A DNA stretch of 64,000 bases from assembly GCA_029204225.1 (NCBI GenBank), contig CM055102.1:8877456-8941455 (forward strand), written 5' to 3'. This stretch comes from Diphasiastrum complanatum (lineage: Eukaryota; Streptophyta; Lycopodiopsida; Lycopodiales; Lycopodiaceae). Below the pieces are notes generated by a model. The model was not told the origin of the DNA. It was given only the letters and a program-made list of their open reading frames with translations, and searched no databases. Shown one piece after another: positions 11,460 to 21,644 of this stretch. Position numbers and translations under genes: made by a program. Each line of letters starts with the position of its first letter. Position 1 is the stretch's first letter.

Positions 11460-12110
11460 CTAACCCTCACTAGAAGAACTAGAACTTGAATCTGATGATG
11501 ATATGTTGTTTGAGTCAGATAGTTTAGCTACTTTCGAAGCTTTCTTTTTTGACTTGTGGTTGGATCTTCTTTTCCTTGCGAACTTCGAAGTCTCATAGTT
11601 CTCTACAATTGCAATAACTTCCTCCAGTGTGTTCATAGGTCTTTGTTTGCAATAGCGATCAATCCTCATTGGAAGTCCTACAAGAAAAACTACTCAATCT
11701 ACATGTTGCAACTAGATAGATGCCCACTAGCTTTTTGATAAGGTTTTTCACTTTTCTGGTGTATGGCCTCAATGATTCTTTGTCTTTCTTCTACACAGAA
11801 TTCAGTCTAGCCAACACCCTTGTAAAATATCCGATCTCTCGAAATTGATTTAGGAATGCCTCCTTGAGTTGATGCCATGTAGTAATGGTTGTTCGAGCCA
11901 TCTGGCTATACCATATGAGTGCTTGTTTCTGCAACAAACTTGGAAATATGTGAAGCTTGTCTACAATGGTCCCTTCAGTGCTAGATACAACAATTGATTT
12001 GAACTATGATATGCAACTATCAAAATAATCAAAAGAGGTGCCTTTAAAATAATCATATTTGTTTTAGAACTAGAAGAAAAACGTTGAGCAGGCACTTCCA
12101 TTTTTGGTTG
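11460..12110 (-). pseudogene. Ty3/gypsy gag capsid region
   Basis: Minus-strand codons across about 11670-12000 give LQKQALIWYSQMARTTITTW, then HQLKEAFLNQFREIGYF and ESLRPYTRKVKNLI. This is the Retrotrans_gag pattern (A..W......I.TW..LK..F...F). The frame then shifts into 11460-11669, RIDRYCKQRPMNTLEEVIAI followed by Lys- and Ser-rich linker ending in a serine run. It has stops and frameshifts and is not functional. The primer site at 12337-12353 fits as its 5' start. Confidence 0.75.
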
Positions 12111-12336
12111 ATTATTAATAATAAAAGGATTGAAAATTTGTTCAAATCCTCTCAGATGTCTAAAATGTGCTTGATGATGTTTGGTACCTCAAAAATGAAT
12201 CTTGAAGTCACTTAAAAAAGTATTTTCTTTTTTTTTGAAAGTGCTCCAATCATTTGCCTCTTTATCAGTTTCTACTGATTGCATCTAACATTCATCATCA
12301 CAAATATCACCAACTACAACTATGAAAATTTGTTAA

Positions 12337-12353
12337 CCTCGACAATGGCACCA
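12337..12353 (-). other. Gypsy primer-binding site
   Basis: On the minus strand TGGTGCCATTGTCGAGG resembles the TGGCGCCGTTGCCGGGG-type primer sites of plant Ty3/gypsy elements. It lies upstream of the gag remnant on the same strand, as expected for the junction of 5' LTR and leader. Confidence 0.55.
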
Positions 12354-12945
12354 AAAAGAAAGGCATATGTTGTAGTGTGCTTTTGCTCAAGTTGATAGAT
12401 TGTATAGTATACATGGTTATTGTTCCCCAAAGAGATAGCTTTTCTAAATAATTGTAAGTTAATAATGCATTGTATGTGCTTTGGTTAAGAAACCTGGTTG
12501 TTAAAAAATATTAACTTCAGAATTGGCGACTATTATCACCAATGTAGATGATGTTTCCTTTAATAAGCTGTTTCGAATGATTGATTTGACAAATTCTAAT
12601 CAATCATATTCATTCTGTAATCGTGATACTATGGACTTGTGTGTCGATTCAAATAGGTTCAAATCGATATCATAATTATGTGTTTTAGACAAGATATATG
12701 ATTACTCTATCGAACAAGAAATAGAACGTTATTTTTTTAACAATTCTGAGAACAACCAAGTGGCTTCAACATTCTCTTATCGAGTCTAGTGCTTTGTCCT
12801 CATCAACAGAACAAGTACCTTGCTAGCTAATAGTTCTTTCAAATCCTCTTACGATTAAGTATTCGATACTTTAGGATATGAAGTAAGCATTTCAAGTTTT
12901 AGAATGAATAGTGATTCCATAACTCTAATCACAATGTACAAAAAT
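12354..12945 (-). repeat. Probable 5' LTR of the gypsy remnant
   Basis: This stretch of about 590 bases lies where the 5' LTR of the minus-strand gypsy element should be, between its primer site and the next element. It has no coding content. No second copy was found, so the LTR call rests on position only. The right edge abuts the copia G LTR. Confidence 0.35.
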
Positions 12946-13102
12946 TGTTGGAGTTAATCTTCACTCCTACTCACCTATATCCATTTCCTGAGTCCAAGTA
13001 TACTATGTAAATATTTTATCTTTACAAAAGCAAGCAGTCTTACTTGCATAACAGTCTGTGCAATACATCGACTCTGTATTATTTACAAAGAACCCAATAG
13101 AG
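12946..13102 (+). repeat. 5' LTR of copia G
   Basis: It begins TGTTGGAGTTAATC and is followed by a primer-site-like sequence. Its first 98 bases match the block at 23459-23558 with only about five differences. Past that point the 3' copy switches to another sequence, so only the 5' copy shows the distal part. At about 157 bases it is a short LTR. Confidence 0.75.
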
Positions 13103-13115
13103 TGGCATTAGGGCC
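13103..13115 (+). other. Copia G primer-binding site (decayed)
   Basis: TGGCATTAGGGCC is a three-change version of the initiator-Met tRNA primer site TGGTATCAGAGCC seen intact beside copia A and A2. Position directly after the LTR supports it. Confidence 0.6.
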
Positions 13116-13178
13116 ATAGGTCCAAATTGTTATTAGTATGGCAAGACTATTTTACATTTTCTTAGATTATTCATCATG

Positions 13179-13990
13179 AAAGGTACATCTTAAAAAATCC
13201 GCTTGATCAATAAGTTCAATGAAGATGATTTTCACATGTGGAAATTCAAAATAAAGGGTGATACTCACTGATAAAGAACTTTGGGGATACATCAACAACT
13301 CAATAGCAAAGCCGTCTGAATCTGACATGCTGACTGCCTAGGAAGCTAAGGATGGCAAAGCTCTTGCCATTATATCTCTTAGTCTTAAAAATTCACAAAT
13401 AGCTAATGTATCAAATATTTCTAGTTCCAAAGAAGCATGGGACATTATTTCTGGTCTATATGAAACAACAGATGTATCGACTCATCTCTTTTTGAGAAAA
13501 AAGTTCTTGTCGCTCAACATGAGTGAAAGGACCTCAGTCACTGATTATTTGAATGAATTTAAATAGCTGATTAATCAACTAGTTGTAATAGGTTCACCAA
13601 TATCGGATGAAGATGCTAACATGTCTCTTCTGTCTAGTCTTCCTCCCTCTTACAAGAACTTAGTATTGCTACTGAGAAATGCTCCTAACTTGTCTCTACA
13701 AAGTTGACAGAATGCAGGAAGAAGTAAGAAGAAAAAACTTATCTACATCGAATACAATGGCAGTTGCCCTCTATTTGAATAAGCAATAGTCCCATAAGAA
13801 GAAATCTTTGAAGGATAAGAAGACAAAAGTTGAGCAAACTAATTTAGACCAACAATCACAACAACACAATCGACAAATTCAAAGACCAAAGACCAAACTC
13901 TTCTACAAGTACTGCAAGAGAACCAATCATGACATCAAGGATTGTCGAGTTCTCAAGCACAATGAAGCAAAGAAGAAGATGTAGTAGGAT
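13179..13990 (+). pseudogene. Copia G gag with zinc knuckle
   Basis: The plus strand reads LINKFNEDDFHMWKFKIK, KELWGYINNS, SKEAWDIISGLYETT and LLSSLPPSYKNL, the UBN2/DUF4219 gag signature of Ty1/copia elements. A zinc-knuckle region near 13893-13985 reads FYKYCKRTNHDIKDC, with a Cys missing from the first pair. Several stops and at least two frameshifts break it. Copia F gag (24160-24988) is a close relative with the same phrases. Confidence 0.8.
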
Positions 13991-14329
13991 GGAGGATCTG
14001 ATTTTGCAAGAATCTCTTAGACCCAACACTACTGCTAATGATACAAGATCAAGATAGTAGAGATGCCCTTCTATGGTATCTCGATTTCAGTGCTTCTTAG
14101 GACATGACTCCATGTAAGTTCCTATTTGAAGAACTGATCACACTTGCAGATTCAAAGTATGTTTACTTCGGTGACACTACAGATTGGAGGCCAAGGATCC
14201 ATACGCCTTCGTCCAAAGGTCTACTCGACATCACATGAGCCTAATCATTATACCCCTTAGGCATTCATCAATTATGATGAACCTGCCTAGTAGCAGAAGC
14301 ACTGCCAAGTTTGAATGCAGACAATTGGT
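13991..14329 (+). pseudogene. Copia G collapsed middle (protease/integrase deleted)
   Basis: Between the gag knuckle and the RT there are only about 340 bases, where an intact element needs roughly 2 kb for protease and integrase. I could not read DSGA, HHCC or DDE motifs here. A large internal deletion is the simple reading. Confidence 0.55.
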
Positions 14330-14861
14330 GTACTACCATGAATGTTGAGTAGAATTCAATGATGAAGAACAAGACCTAGCGTCTTGTCAAGGCTCCTCTT
14401 GATGCAAAGATCATTGACACTAAGTTGATCTTCAAGTTGAAGCTCAATCCAGATGGTTCGACAACCAAATAGAAAGCTCGCTTAGTCATCAAAGGATATG
14501 AATAGATCTATGAGATTCACTATACTGAGACCTTCAATCCAGTCATAAGACTTCAGTCAATTTGATCTTTACTCGCTATCACAACTGCCGAAGACCTGAA
14601 AGTTCACCAGATGGATGTTCAAACAACATTTTTGAATGGATATATACAATAAGATATCTATATCTATCAACTTAACGGTTACGTCCTTCAAGGCCAAGAA
14701 CACAAAGTATGTAAGCTATTGAAAGCTCTTTATGGCCTAAAGCAAGCTCCAAGGGCCTGGTTCAATAGAATCAATCAATTCTTGTTGCAGCACGACTTCA
14801 TTCCTAACTCTGTTGACTCTAATGTTTATCTCAAACATAGAGGCCCAAGCTATGTAATAAT
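14330..14861 (+). pseudogene. Copia G reverse transcriptase, first part
   Basis: Codons show WCTTMNVE, IDTKLIFKLKLNPDGS, ARLVIKGYE, LAITTAEDLKVHQMDVQTTF and LKALYGLKQAPRAWFNRI, the fingers/palm of a copia RT. Three stops are present. The open part (14719 onward) runs to PSYVII, where CACTA element B interrupts it. The gene resumes at 22612 in the same reading frame with the YIDD catalytic box. Confidence 0.88.
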
Positions 14862-15185
14862 CACAATAACATATCGAGCGAATTCCGTTGTGGGCATCCG
14901 ACGTCTAGGGAAACAATCCAAAATGAGAGTCCGGTGATCAGAAAATTGTGGTGACAACCAATTTTTGAAGTGCACGTTGGAATCCGACATTCCGATGTGG
15001 ATATGGCATGGCATTGTTTTTATAAAATAAAAATTATGTGTCATCCAACATGGACATCGAAATCCGACGGATGTCAGAATCCGACGTCCACGTCAATCCA
15101 AAAACCTGTCCACGACATTTGCAATCTGGTGTCTGGGCCTGAACCAACACAGACGTTGGAATTCGACGTGTTTAAAAGATGTTGG
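14862..15185. repeat. Left subterminal repeats of CACTA B
   Basis: After the terminus, words of the type GGAATCCGAC, CATCCGACGTC and TCCGACGTCCACGTC recur in both orientations at irregular spacing to about 15180. The right end (22305-22530) has the same words. In En/Spm such arrays are bound by the accessory TNPA-type protein. Binding here is inferred. Confidence 0.7.
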
Positions 15186-15433
15186 AAGGCGACATATGTT
15201 TCATTTTCCAAATTCGTGTGATCCAGTGCCTTCTTTCTCACTTTCTTTTGTGCAAGTTGGAGCGTCTTTGGAGCGATTGAGGGCAATTGATTGCGATTAT
15301 TGACCAGCCGCTTGAAGATCAATGCTTGAGGTTGGTGCTTGAAGATATTGAAAGCTTTTGAACTTTTTGTTTTTGTTTTTGTTTGTTCTGCTTATTGTGT
15401 AGTGTTTTTGTTTGAATAGATATTGTTAAGTGT

Positions 15434-15586
15434 TTGAGAGAGAGAGAGAGAGAGATAGAGAGAGACAGAGAGAGAGAGAATGTGTTTTCGAATTTTGCAT
15501 TGATTTAGAATGGCTTTGAATATTGTTCTTCTTGTAATAGATTGTTAGTTTTATAATAGTGTTTGGTGATATATTATTAGATTTGT

Positions 15587-15684
<98 letters not shown>

Positions 15685-15763
15685 TGGAGTGTAGATATAT
15701 GCTTGAATATATTGAAAGCTTTTGGAGTTTATGTTTTGTTCTTTTTTTGAAAAATAAAGTTTT

Positions 15764-15814
<51 letters not shown>

Positions 15815-15956
15815 AATTTTGCATTGATTTAGAATAGTGTTTATAATATATTGTTAAAATTATTTAGAATAGTGTATGTGTGTGTTTGAGAGGAGGTGTA
15901 TGTGTTTTGAATTTTGCATTGATCTATAATTTAGGTTAATAGACAAATAGATAGAT

Positions 15957-16041
<85 letters not shown>

Positions 16042-16173
16042 TTTGGCATTTTGCATTGATTTAAAATTTAAGATTATTTATAAATATATAGTCTATGGTA
16101 GTAATAGATAGAAAGAGGGGGGGGGGGGGGGGGGGGAAGGGTGTATGTGTTGTGTTTTGCATTTTGAATTTAA

Positions 16174-16246
<73 letters not shown>

Positions 16247-16308
16247 ATTAAGATTTAGGGTAGTAGATGGATAGATAATGTTTGATGGCAATTGTATGTT
16301 AGATTTGT

Positions 16309-16382
<74 letters not shown>
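15434..16382 (+). repeat. Cluster of six GA microsatellites and one G20 run
   Basis: GA arrays lie at about 15435-15479, 15592-15680, 15763-15810, 15960-16031, 16177-16241 and 16314-16382. Unique spacers between them share the phrase TTTTGCATTGATTTA, so the cluster looks like an amplified unit of spacer plus GA tract. A run of 20 G lies at 16117-16136. The long Ser/Leu ORF on minus (16061-16291) is only a translation of the GA repeat. Confidence 0.9.
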
Positions 16383-16390
<8 letters not shown>

Positions 16391-17000
16391 GGCATAAAAT
16401 GAGAGAGTATTTGAAGTAGATTAGAATAATTTGCCTATAATAATGGTTCAATTGTGTAGTATAGTGTTATTTTTTAATTGTTTGTGCATGTGACAAAAAT
16501 ATTCAAAAAAGAAAGAAAGAGAGCAAGCATTGAAAGAGCGAGCAATTGCACGTTTGCACTTAAGCTTCGAGTGAGTTTATCGGCGAGTTTGTGTTGTTTC
16601 AATTTTTTTTATTATTCAAATACGTTATCCAACATAGTAAGAAATCAAATGTAATTCGTCACTTTCATTTTGTTCAAAGCAATGTCGTATTTTACCGCAT
16701 ACACTAGCAATTAGTTAATATGCAAGAGTGAAATGTAGATAATTAAAATTCCCAATCCTAGGAAGGTGTGTAGCCCATACTGAGCTTTTCTTCCGTTAAA
16801 GGCGAGGTTCTAATCTTTCCAGCTTGCATGGAAAAACCTACATGCCGCAGGGAGAGAATATGTTGTGAGATTCTGAATAGGGCATAACCGCAAGGTTTGG
16901 GTATTATAATTATCACAGTCAACTCTAACTATAAAAGTATACATAAAGTATTGCGATGAATACAAAAAAAATGAGTGCAAGTGAATTTAAGTATTAATAA
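16383..17000. other. Non-coding part of CACTA B
   Basis: AT-rich, no domain. It lies between the GA cluster and the last exon of the minus-strand transposase and probably includes its 3' untranslated region. Confidence 0.4.
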
Positions 17001-17255
17001 TCATAGATCATTCTCATCATTTACGTCATTCTCGTCATCACACAAGTCTTGACACTCATCTGAATCTAGGTCTAGGTATAATCGTAGATTTATCGTGTCT
17101 CTTTGATGATGTGAGCTACCCTCATATTCAATCTCCTCTTCTTTTAATTCTCTCTCATCCAAATGTGAGGGCCTCAAATTACCCCCAATCTGCTCTTGTA
17201 TGATTGTAGGAATCTCATCATTTCCATTTGTACCTTGTTCTCTCATCATTTCCAC
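17001..17255 (-). pseudogene. CACTA B: acidic C-terminal tail exon
   Basis: The open stretch is dominated by Glu and Asp and ends DECQDLCDDENDVNDENDL. It sits downstream of DUF4216, like the tail of copy A at 7871-8125. It has no known domain. Confidence 0.5.
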
Positions 17256-17481
17256 ATTTCTTCCAAAGTGTCCTCAAAAATGGGTAGTGGTTCATCGTGT
17301 GTATCCAATTCAATAATATTTTTTCCTTCAAACACATGTCATTTTCTTGCATCACATACCACCATCTTGGGTCTATTTGATTTGGGTGGAATATAATTTG
17401 TCAAGAATTAAAAAAGTTAAGTTAGTTTTATAAGATTGATACATAAATAATTGGATTGCAAATATTAATGACATTAGAATT

Positions 17482-17808
17482 TTAGAGTCTCACATGTTCG
17501 CAATGTCGTGGCAATACTAAAGTTTCATGAGAGTCCATCGATATACATTTTGTTGAGTCGATTTGAAAAAACTTTGAGTTATCATTTCTAATCGTGGCGT
17601 TGCTTCCATGATAGATGACCTTAAACCATTTTACGTCAAAAATAAAGTATTTGCTGTTAGTCTCGTAATTGACTTCATAAATATATTGCAATGTGCCGAC
17701 ATAGCCTAGGTCACCCGAAATGACATTAGGGTCCCTCGCACTAGAATGACACTCATATATATGTACGTCGCTTGTTGTCAACTCTCTCAACACGATAATG
17801 GTGTCCAT
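17482..17808 (-). pseudogene. CACTA B: DUF4216 exon
   Basis: Reads GDLGYVGTLQYIYEVNYE, FIFDVKWFKVIYHGSNATI, FQIDSTKCIS and ETLVLPRHCEHVRL. The GYVG start, the FDVKW core and the terminal C-E-x-V are DUF4216 marks. The same layout occurs in copy A at 8271-8600. Confidence 0.85.
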
Positions 17809-17998
17809 ATGCCCACATGGTCGTGTATGATGTATACTAAAACATTAAAAAAACAAATGTTTGTAATTAAAAATATTGTTTGTATATTGAGTAGTATTAA
17901 AATAAAACTTCACAGAAATAATACTACACTAACCTTCCATCTACATCTATGAACAAATTCCCATTATAATTTGATCACTTATTCGTTTTCGGATGCTT

Positions 17999-18480
17999 TT
18001 AGCATTGTATCAAAAACCCATTCACGAGAGCATTTTGAAGGTAAAGGCTCCAAAGGTTCGTCATTCTCCAACGCTCTCCTTCTTCTTCGATCGATATTTT
18101 TTTTCGTTTCAATATTATGTTTCTTTCCTTTTTGGCTTCTTCATACTTTGAAATCCACTTTTCCATTTGTCCATAGTTATATAACATGAATGTGTCAATT
18201 TTCTCTTTTAATTGAGGTGAAAGTCTCTTTTGCACACCATTTCCTTGTGGTACTTCACCCTTAACACATTCATCTTCTTCTTCACTTCACATTTTTGGAC
18301 TTGCAGGATGCAATTGTGAGATTATTTCGGTGATATAAAACAAAGATTCCGATACAAGCCAACTTTCTGCAATGCTATCTTTGGCCTTGCCTTTTGTCTC
18401 ACAAAGCCCTTCAAATAAAGCGCTCAAGGTAAAACATCTATCTCGTGTGCACAGGTCCTGCAATTGATACTTTTTTGACC
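17999..18480 (-). pseudogene. CACTA B: DUF4218 end and helical linker
   Basis: Codons give KGFVRQKARP, ESWLVSESLFYITEI, then LSPQLKEKIDTFMLYNYGQM and a basic helix EEAKKERNII. The first phrases match the end of DUF4218 (LKGYVRN..RPEG.I.E...EE). The following helix corresponds to the linker before DUF4216 in TNP2 proteins. Frames alternate, so exon limits or frameshifts are unresolved. Confidence 0.65.
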
Positions 18481-18499
18481 AAATGCACTAGAAGATGAA

Positions 18500-18975
18500 C
18501 TTGTATATCAAAAAAGGAAGTTGGAAAATCTCTTTCCAACAAACATACCATTTCGATCATTTGGATTTTCATAGAATCCAATTCACTATTTTTTATTTCT
18601 TTTGAGAAAATCCACCTGCAAGATTGATAGTACATTAGGTTGTTTAACACATAAAAATATTGAAATAACACATATTTATACAAGTGCTTAAGAAAATATA
18701 CAAACCTAATAATTGATGACAAATTGTAAAGCATATTTTGTACATCATCGTTGAAGAGACCTCAAATAGAAAGTGGAAGTATGAATTGCAACATTTTATG
18801 CCAATCATGCAATTTCAATCCACTTAATTTACCATCTTTGGTAAATGATTTGCATAAAGAATCTGCATAGCCTGTTGGAGTTCTCATTTGTTTTATGACA
18901 TGTTTAACATATGAGAGTTGCTCTTTTGTAAGAATCAACGACACGCTAAGTAGAATCTCATCTCCACCTTTGGTG
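18500..18975 (-). pseudogene. CACTA B: DUF4218 middle
   Basis: Two pieces are visible. At 18762-18944: LTKEQLSYVKHVIKQMRTPT, then SLCKSFTKDGKLSGLK and HDWHKMLQFILP (family pattern LK.HDCH.LMQ..LP). At 18500-18610: KIQMIEMVCLLERDFPTSFF followed by DIQVHLLVHLV (family pattern IC.LE..FPPSFFDIM.HL..HL). An intron with GT-AG-like ends separates them near 18620-18740. Confidence 0.85.
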
Positions 18976-18983
18976 TATTGACT

Positions 18984-19440
18984 CTAATAGGGTCTTTTCA
19001 CATCGGCCGCTTGTAGATCTTTATGAGCTACAAAGTTGTCTTTTATGCCAATGATGTGGTTCCATAAGGATTCACCAACCTTTTTGAATATGTGCATAGG
19101 ACACAATAGATGGTTTATGAATAAATTCCTCCAATAGGATAATTTATGAAAAATAGACAACTGTTTCATACCATCAATGGATTCATTCCATGAAGAATTA
19201 GCGTCATGATGTTTAGGCCATTCACCATGCCATTCTGCTACTCCCATGCGTGGGGCTGGTGGTGTAGTTAGAGGATTATCTCCTCGTCCTCCAAAAAATT
19301 GCCTATTCAACCTTCGAAAAAGATGACCAAGCGGCAAATATTTGTGATGATTTTTGTACACCACTTTTTCAACATATTTGTGCTATGTCAACCCTCCAAA
19401 AGTGGTCCACAAATATAACATGCATTGTAACCCGATGTGG
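18984..19440 (-). pseudogene. CACTA B: Transposase_21 end and DUF4218 start
   Basis: The exon begins near 19440 with TTSGYNACYICGPLLEG, the CPVC-type region of TNP2. It then has a stop and frameshift. Next come MGVAEWHGEWPKHHDANSSW and YWRNLFINHLLCPMHIFKKV, GESLWNHIIG (family pattern YW..LL.RHNLDVMHIEKNV). Fragment E at 37963-38380 repeats this exon and the intron before it almost word for word. Confidence 0.85.
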
Positions 19441-19564
19441 TTAAACCTACATAGTTCATAAACCAAATTGAACATAAGCTTAGTTAAATATACTCAAATG
19501 CTAAACCCTAAAACGAGTTAGATTAATTATATAGATACATGAACATTCGATTAAACTGGAGTAG

Positions 19565-19860
19565 TCATGCATCCTCCATATTAGAATTCCACGAACAATG
19601 ATTGTACTTTCTTGGAATCAATAAAGCCAATAACAAGTGTCCCGTTTTTATACTCAACCATGGAGGCATGTTATAACTAACGAGCACAACTAGCCATGTG
19701 GACCAAGTTGACGCTTGAACTCTAAAATGATTTACGCCATCCATAGCAAGACCAAATCTCAAATTACGAGGTTCATTTTTAAACTCGGGCCATTGGCCTT
19801 CAATATGTTTCCATGCAGGTGAGTCACTTGGTACTCGCATCACATCATTCGTAGATCAAT
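19565..19860 (-). pseudogene. CACTA B: Transposase_21 core exon
   Basis: Reads DSPAWKHIEGQWPEFKNEPR, NLRFGLAMDGVNHFRVQAST and WLVVLVSYNMPPWL, then LLLALLIP. These match the TNP2 core (AWKHFD...FA.DPRNVRLGLA.DGFNPF, YNLPPWMC, LLIPGP). After LLIP the homology stops abruptly, which marks the internal deletion. Confidence 0.9.
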
Positions 19861-19877
19861 TTTTTACATGCAATCCA

Positions 19878-20165
19878 TTAGTTGTGCCAAATATTTATAT
19901 CAAAAACATTGCAATCGTGGGATAATTGAAAAAAATCATAACACTTTTTGTGGCACTTTATCCCCTTGTACGTAATCTCGAAAACGTGAAGCATTATACA
20001 TTGGACATTGAAGCTTTTCTGAATGCTCACCTCTATATAGAACATGGTCTTCTGGACATGCATGTATTGTGTCATAATCCATTCCAAGCACGGTCATCAT
20101 CTTTCGTGCTTCTTTTCGTGTTTTAGGTATCACATTTTTTTTCAAAAGTATTTGATGCAACAACC
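19878..20165 (-). pseudogene. CACTA B: Transposase_21 N-terminal exon
   Basis: Reads LHQILLKKNVIPKTRKEARK, then MDYDTIHACPEDHVLYRGEH and LQCPMYNASRFRDY. This is the start of Transposase_21 (P.....AKK.L..LGL.YE.IH.C..DC.LFW....NL..CP.C...R). The exon follows an AG acceptor near 20163. A frame change occurs near KVPQKV/CYDFF. Confidence 0.85.
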
Positions 20166-20249
20166 TAAAAAAAGAGCAATGTGAGTTGTTAGAAAAGAAA
20201 AAAAATCAAATTAATGTAAATATGCTATAAAGTACAATAGTTGTGTTAT

Positions 20250-20709
20250 GTGTTAAGTACCCAAATAATGATGTCACGCTACGGTCACTCCATTTGTATG
20301 TTGCTTGAAGGTTTAGAATAAGAATTGACGTAGCTAGTCTCAAAATGGATGCTCCAAGATACAAAGGAGTGTCTGCCTCCTTGCGCAATAGAATCTCGTC
20401 TTCATCCATCTCAAATTGTTCGTGATCTCTGTTTTCATTAGAAGATGCGTGCATAACATCATTCTCATGTGTTTCAAAGTAGGATTCAAACATGCTATGC
20501 ATTGCTTCATCGTGTTGCACCTTATCATCATCATCATTAGAATCAAGTTGATTACTCTTTTTCCCAATTGTGTTTGTCTTTTGAATTTGTTTCGTTCTTT
20601 GTTCTCTCATGTCTATCAAAACTTGACGTTGATTATAACTAAACACGGATGAATCAACTCTGTGGAATGGCATTCGATTTATTGGATACACACATGAAAT
20701 AAATTTCAT
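20250..20709 (-). pseudogene. CACTA B: acidic linker exon
   Basis: Encodes MPFHRVDSSVFSYNQRQVLI followed by acidic and Asp-rich sequence, then ASILRLATSILILNLQATYK and WSDRSVTSL, the usual lead-in to Transposase_21 (A...LL.LK..N..S...F). Fragment D has the counterpart at 34376-34680. Confidence 0.7.
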
Positions 20710-20774
20710 AAATGACGTATATAGATTGACAAATTTTATAATAAAAAACTATCATATATAGTTAACAAACCTCA

Positions 20775-20890
20775 ACGTCTTCCAAATTCGATGGTTGACC
20801 TTCTTCTTTTCGTCCAAATTTCCACAAATGATTTTCAACAATGCGCCTTTCATGCATATTTTGTCCATCACACTTGACGCATGTGCACTA
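20775..20890 (-). pseudogene. CACTA B: Transpos_assoc zinc exon
   Basis: In one frame the minus strand reads CTCVKCDGQNMHERRIVENH followed by LWKFGRKEEG. This fits the transposase-associated domain of TNP2 proteins (CPC.KC.N......T...HL...GF), with the cysteine pair and histidine kept. It is the first recognisable exon of the transposase. The start codon was not located. Confidence 0.7.
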
Positions 20891-20963
20891 TATTTTATTT
20901 TGAAAATAATTTTTCTACGAGAAATAAAAATCAAGTACATGTCACTTTAGCACTTATTATGAC

Positions 20964-21640
20964 ATGGATCCTGAAGGTAACATAATTGCCAACAAGAAAG
21001 GGAAGGTGGTTTTGGACCGACTCTATTCTTTATGCCAACGCCATTTTGGCAACAAATTGTTTAATAAATGGTCCAAACAATCTACTGATCTTAAACAACA
21101 GGTTGTTGGTACCCTTCGTGATGAATTCCAGCAAGAAGAGGAGTTCGACAAGAAGGAAATTCATAATCATATGAGCTTATAAATTAGGCATCATCGTGAT
21201 ATGGCACGACAAGCTTATAGGGATGGGCAATCCAAGCCCTCCTACTGTTCATGATTGGAACTGTGTAAAAGTGGATGAATGAATACCAGATAAATACAAG
21301 ATTCAGAAAGATGTCGCGGCCGCTAGGATGCATAGGATAGGCAATCCTAGGTCAGGCTCGAGCGGAAAGATGAGATTGCAAGCAAGTATGGTATTTGAAC
21401 CTAAACTGCTATTATAGTTTATCTTTGATTTCATATGCTTTTATTTTTTAATATGCATTATGACTAGCTGCTCCAACTTAGCCCTAAATTAATTTCAACT
21501 TAAAATGAGTGCATGGATAGTTGGCGGACTATGGACGTCTGTCAACTAAGGAGAAGTACGACTTTGCCTTCAAGGAGTCATACGAGGCATTAGTCGACAA
21601 ATAAAGAGCGAGGTTCATCCGCCAAATGTAAGTACTAGTT
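20964..21640 (+). pseudogene. Transposase_24/TNPA-like ORF of CACTA B
   Basis: On plus, 20964-21182 encodes LDRLYSLCQRHFGNKLFNKW and LKQQVVGTLRDEFQ. After a stop the frame continues IRHHRDMARQAYRDGQSKPS and a basic stretch ending near a GTATGG donor at about 21390. A second exon near 21525-21630 gives GRLSTKEKYDFAFKESYEAL. The layout resembles the Ptta/En/Spm (Transposase_24) accessory ORF that binds subterminal repeats. It is transcribed away from the TNP2 gene, with about 75 bases between their first exons. It has stops and is not intact. Confidence 0.55.
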
Positions 21641-21644
21641 TTTG

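Larger units (their letters stand above)
17001..20890 (-). pseudogene. TNP2-type CACTA transposase of element B
   Basis: This is a multi-exon transposase gene in the usual order. A zinc-binding N-terminal exon (Transpos_assoc) is followed by an acidic linker, Transposase_21, DUF4218, DUF4216 and an acidic tail. The protein would bind element ends and cut and join DNA in the nucleus. Conserved phrases are listed under the exon entries. The family segment following LLIPG (DVYL...WTINDF) is missing between about 19565 and 19440, and a stop and a frameshift follow in the next exon. The copy is therefore probably defective although its termini are preserved. Fragments E, C and D elsewhere in the window are relatives, with E the closest. 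Confidence 0.85.

Noticed and set aside
14970-15322. ORFs on both strands just inside the left end of CACTA B
   Set aside because: They overlap subterminal repeats on both strands and show no family motif.
16061-16291. Minus ORF encoding long Ser-Leu alternation
   Set aside because: It is only the translation of a GA microsatellite and the G20 run; not a gene.
15434-16382. CRISPR-like array
   Set aside because: Spacing is irregular, repeats are simple GA tracts, and the genome is plant-like.
20416-20652. Plus ORF opposite the acidic exon of CACTA B
   Set aside because: Shadow of the Asp-rich coding exon on minus.
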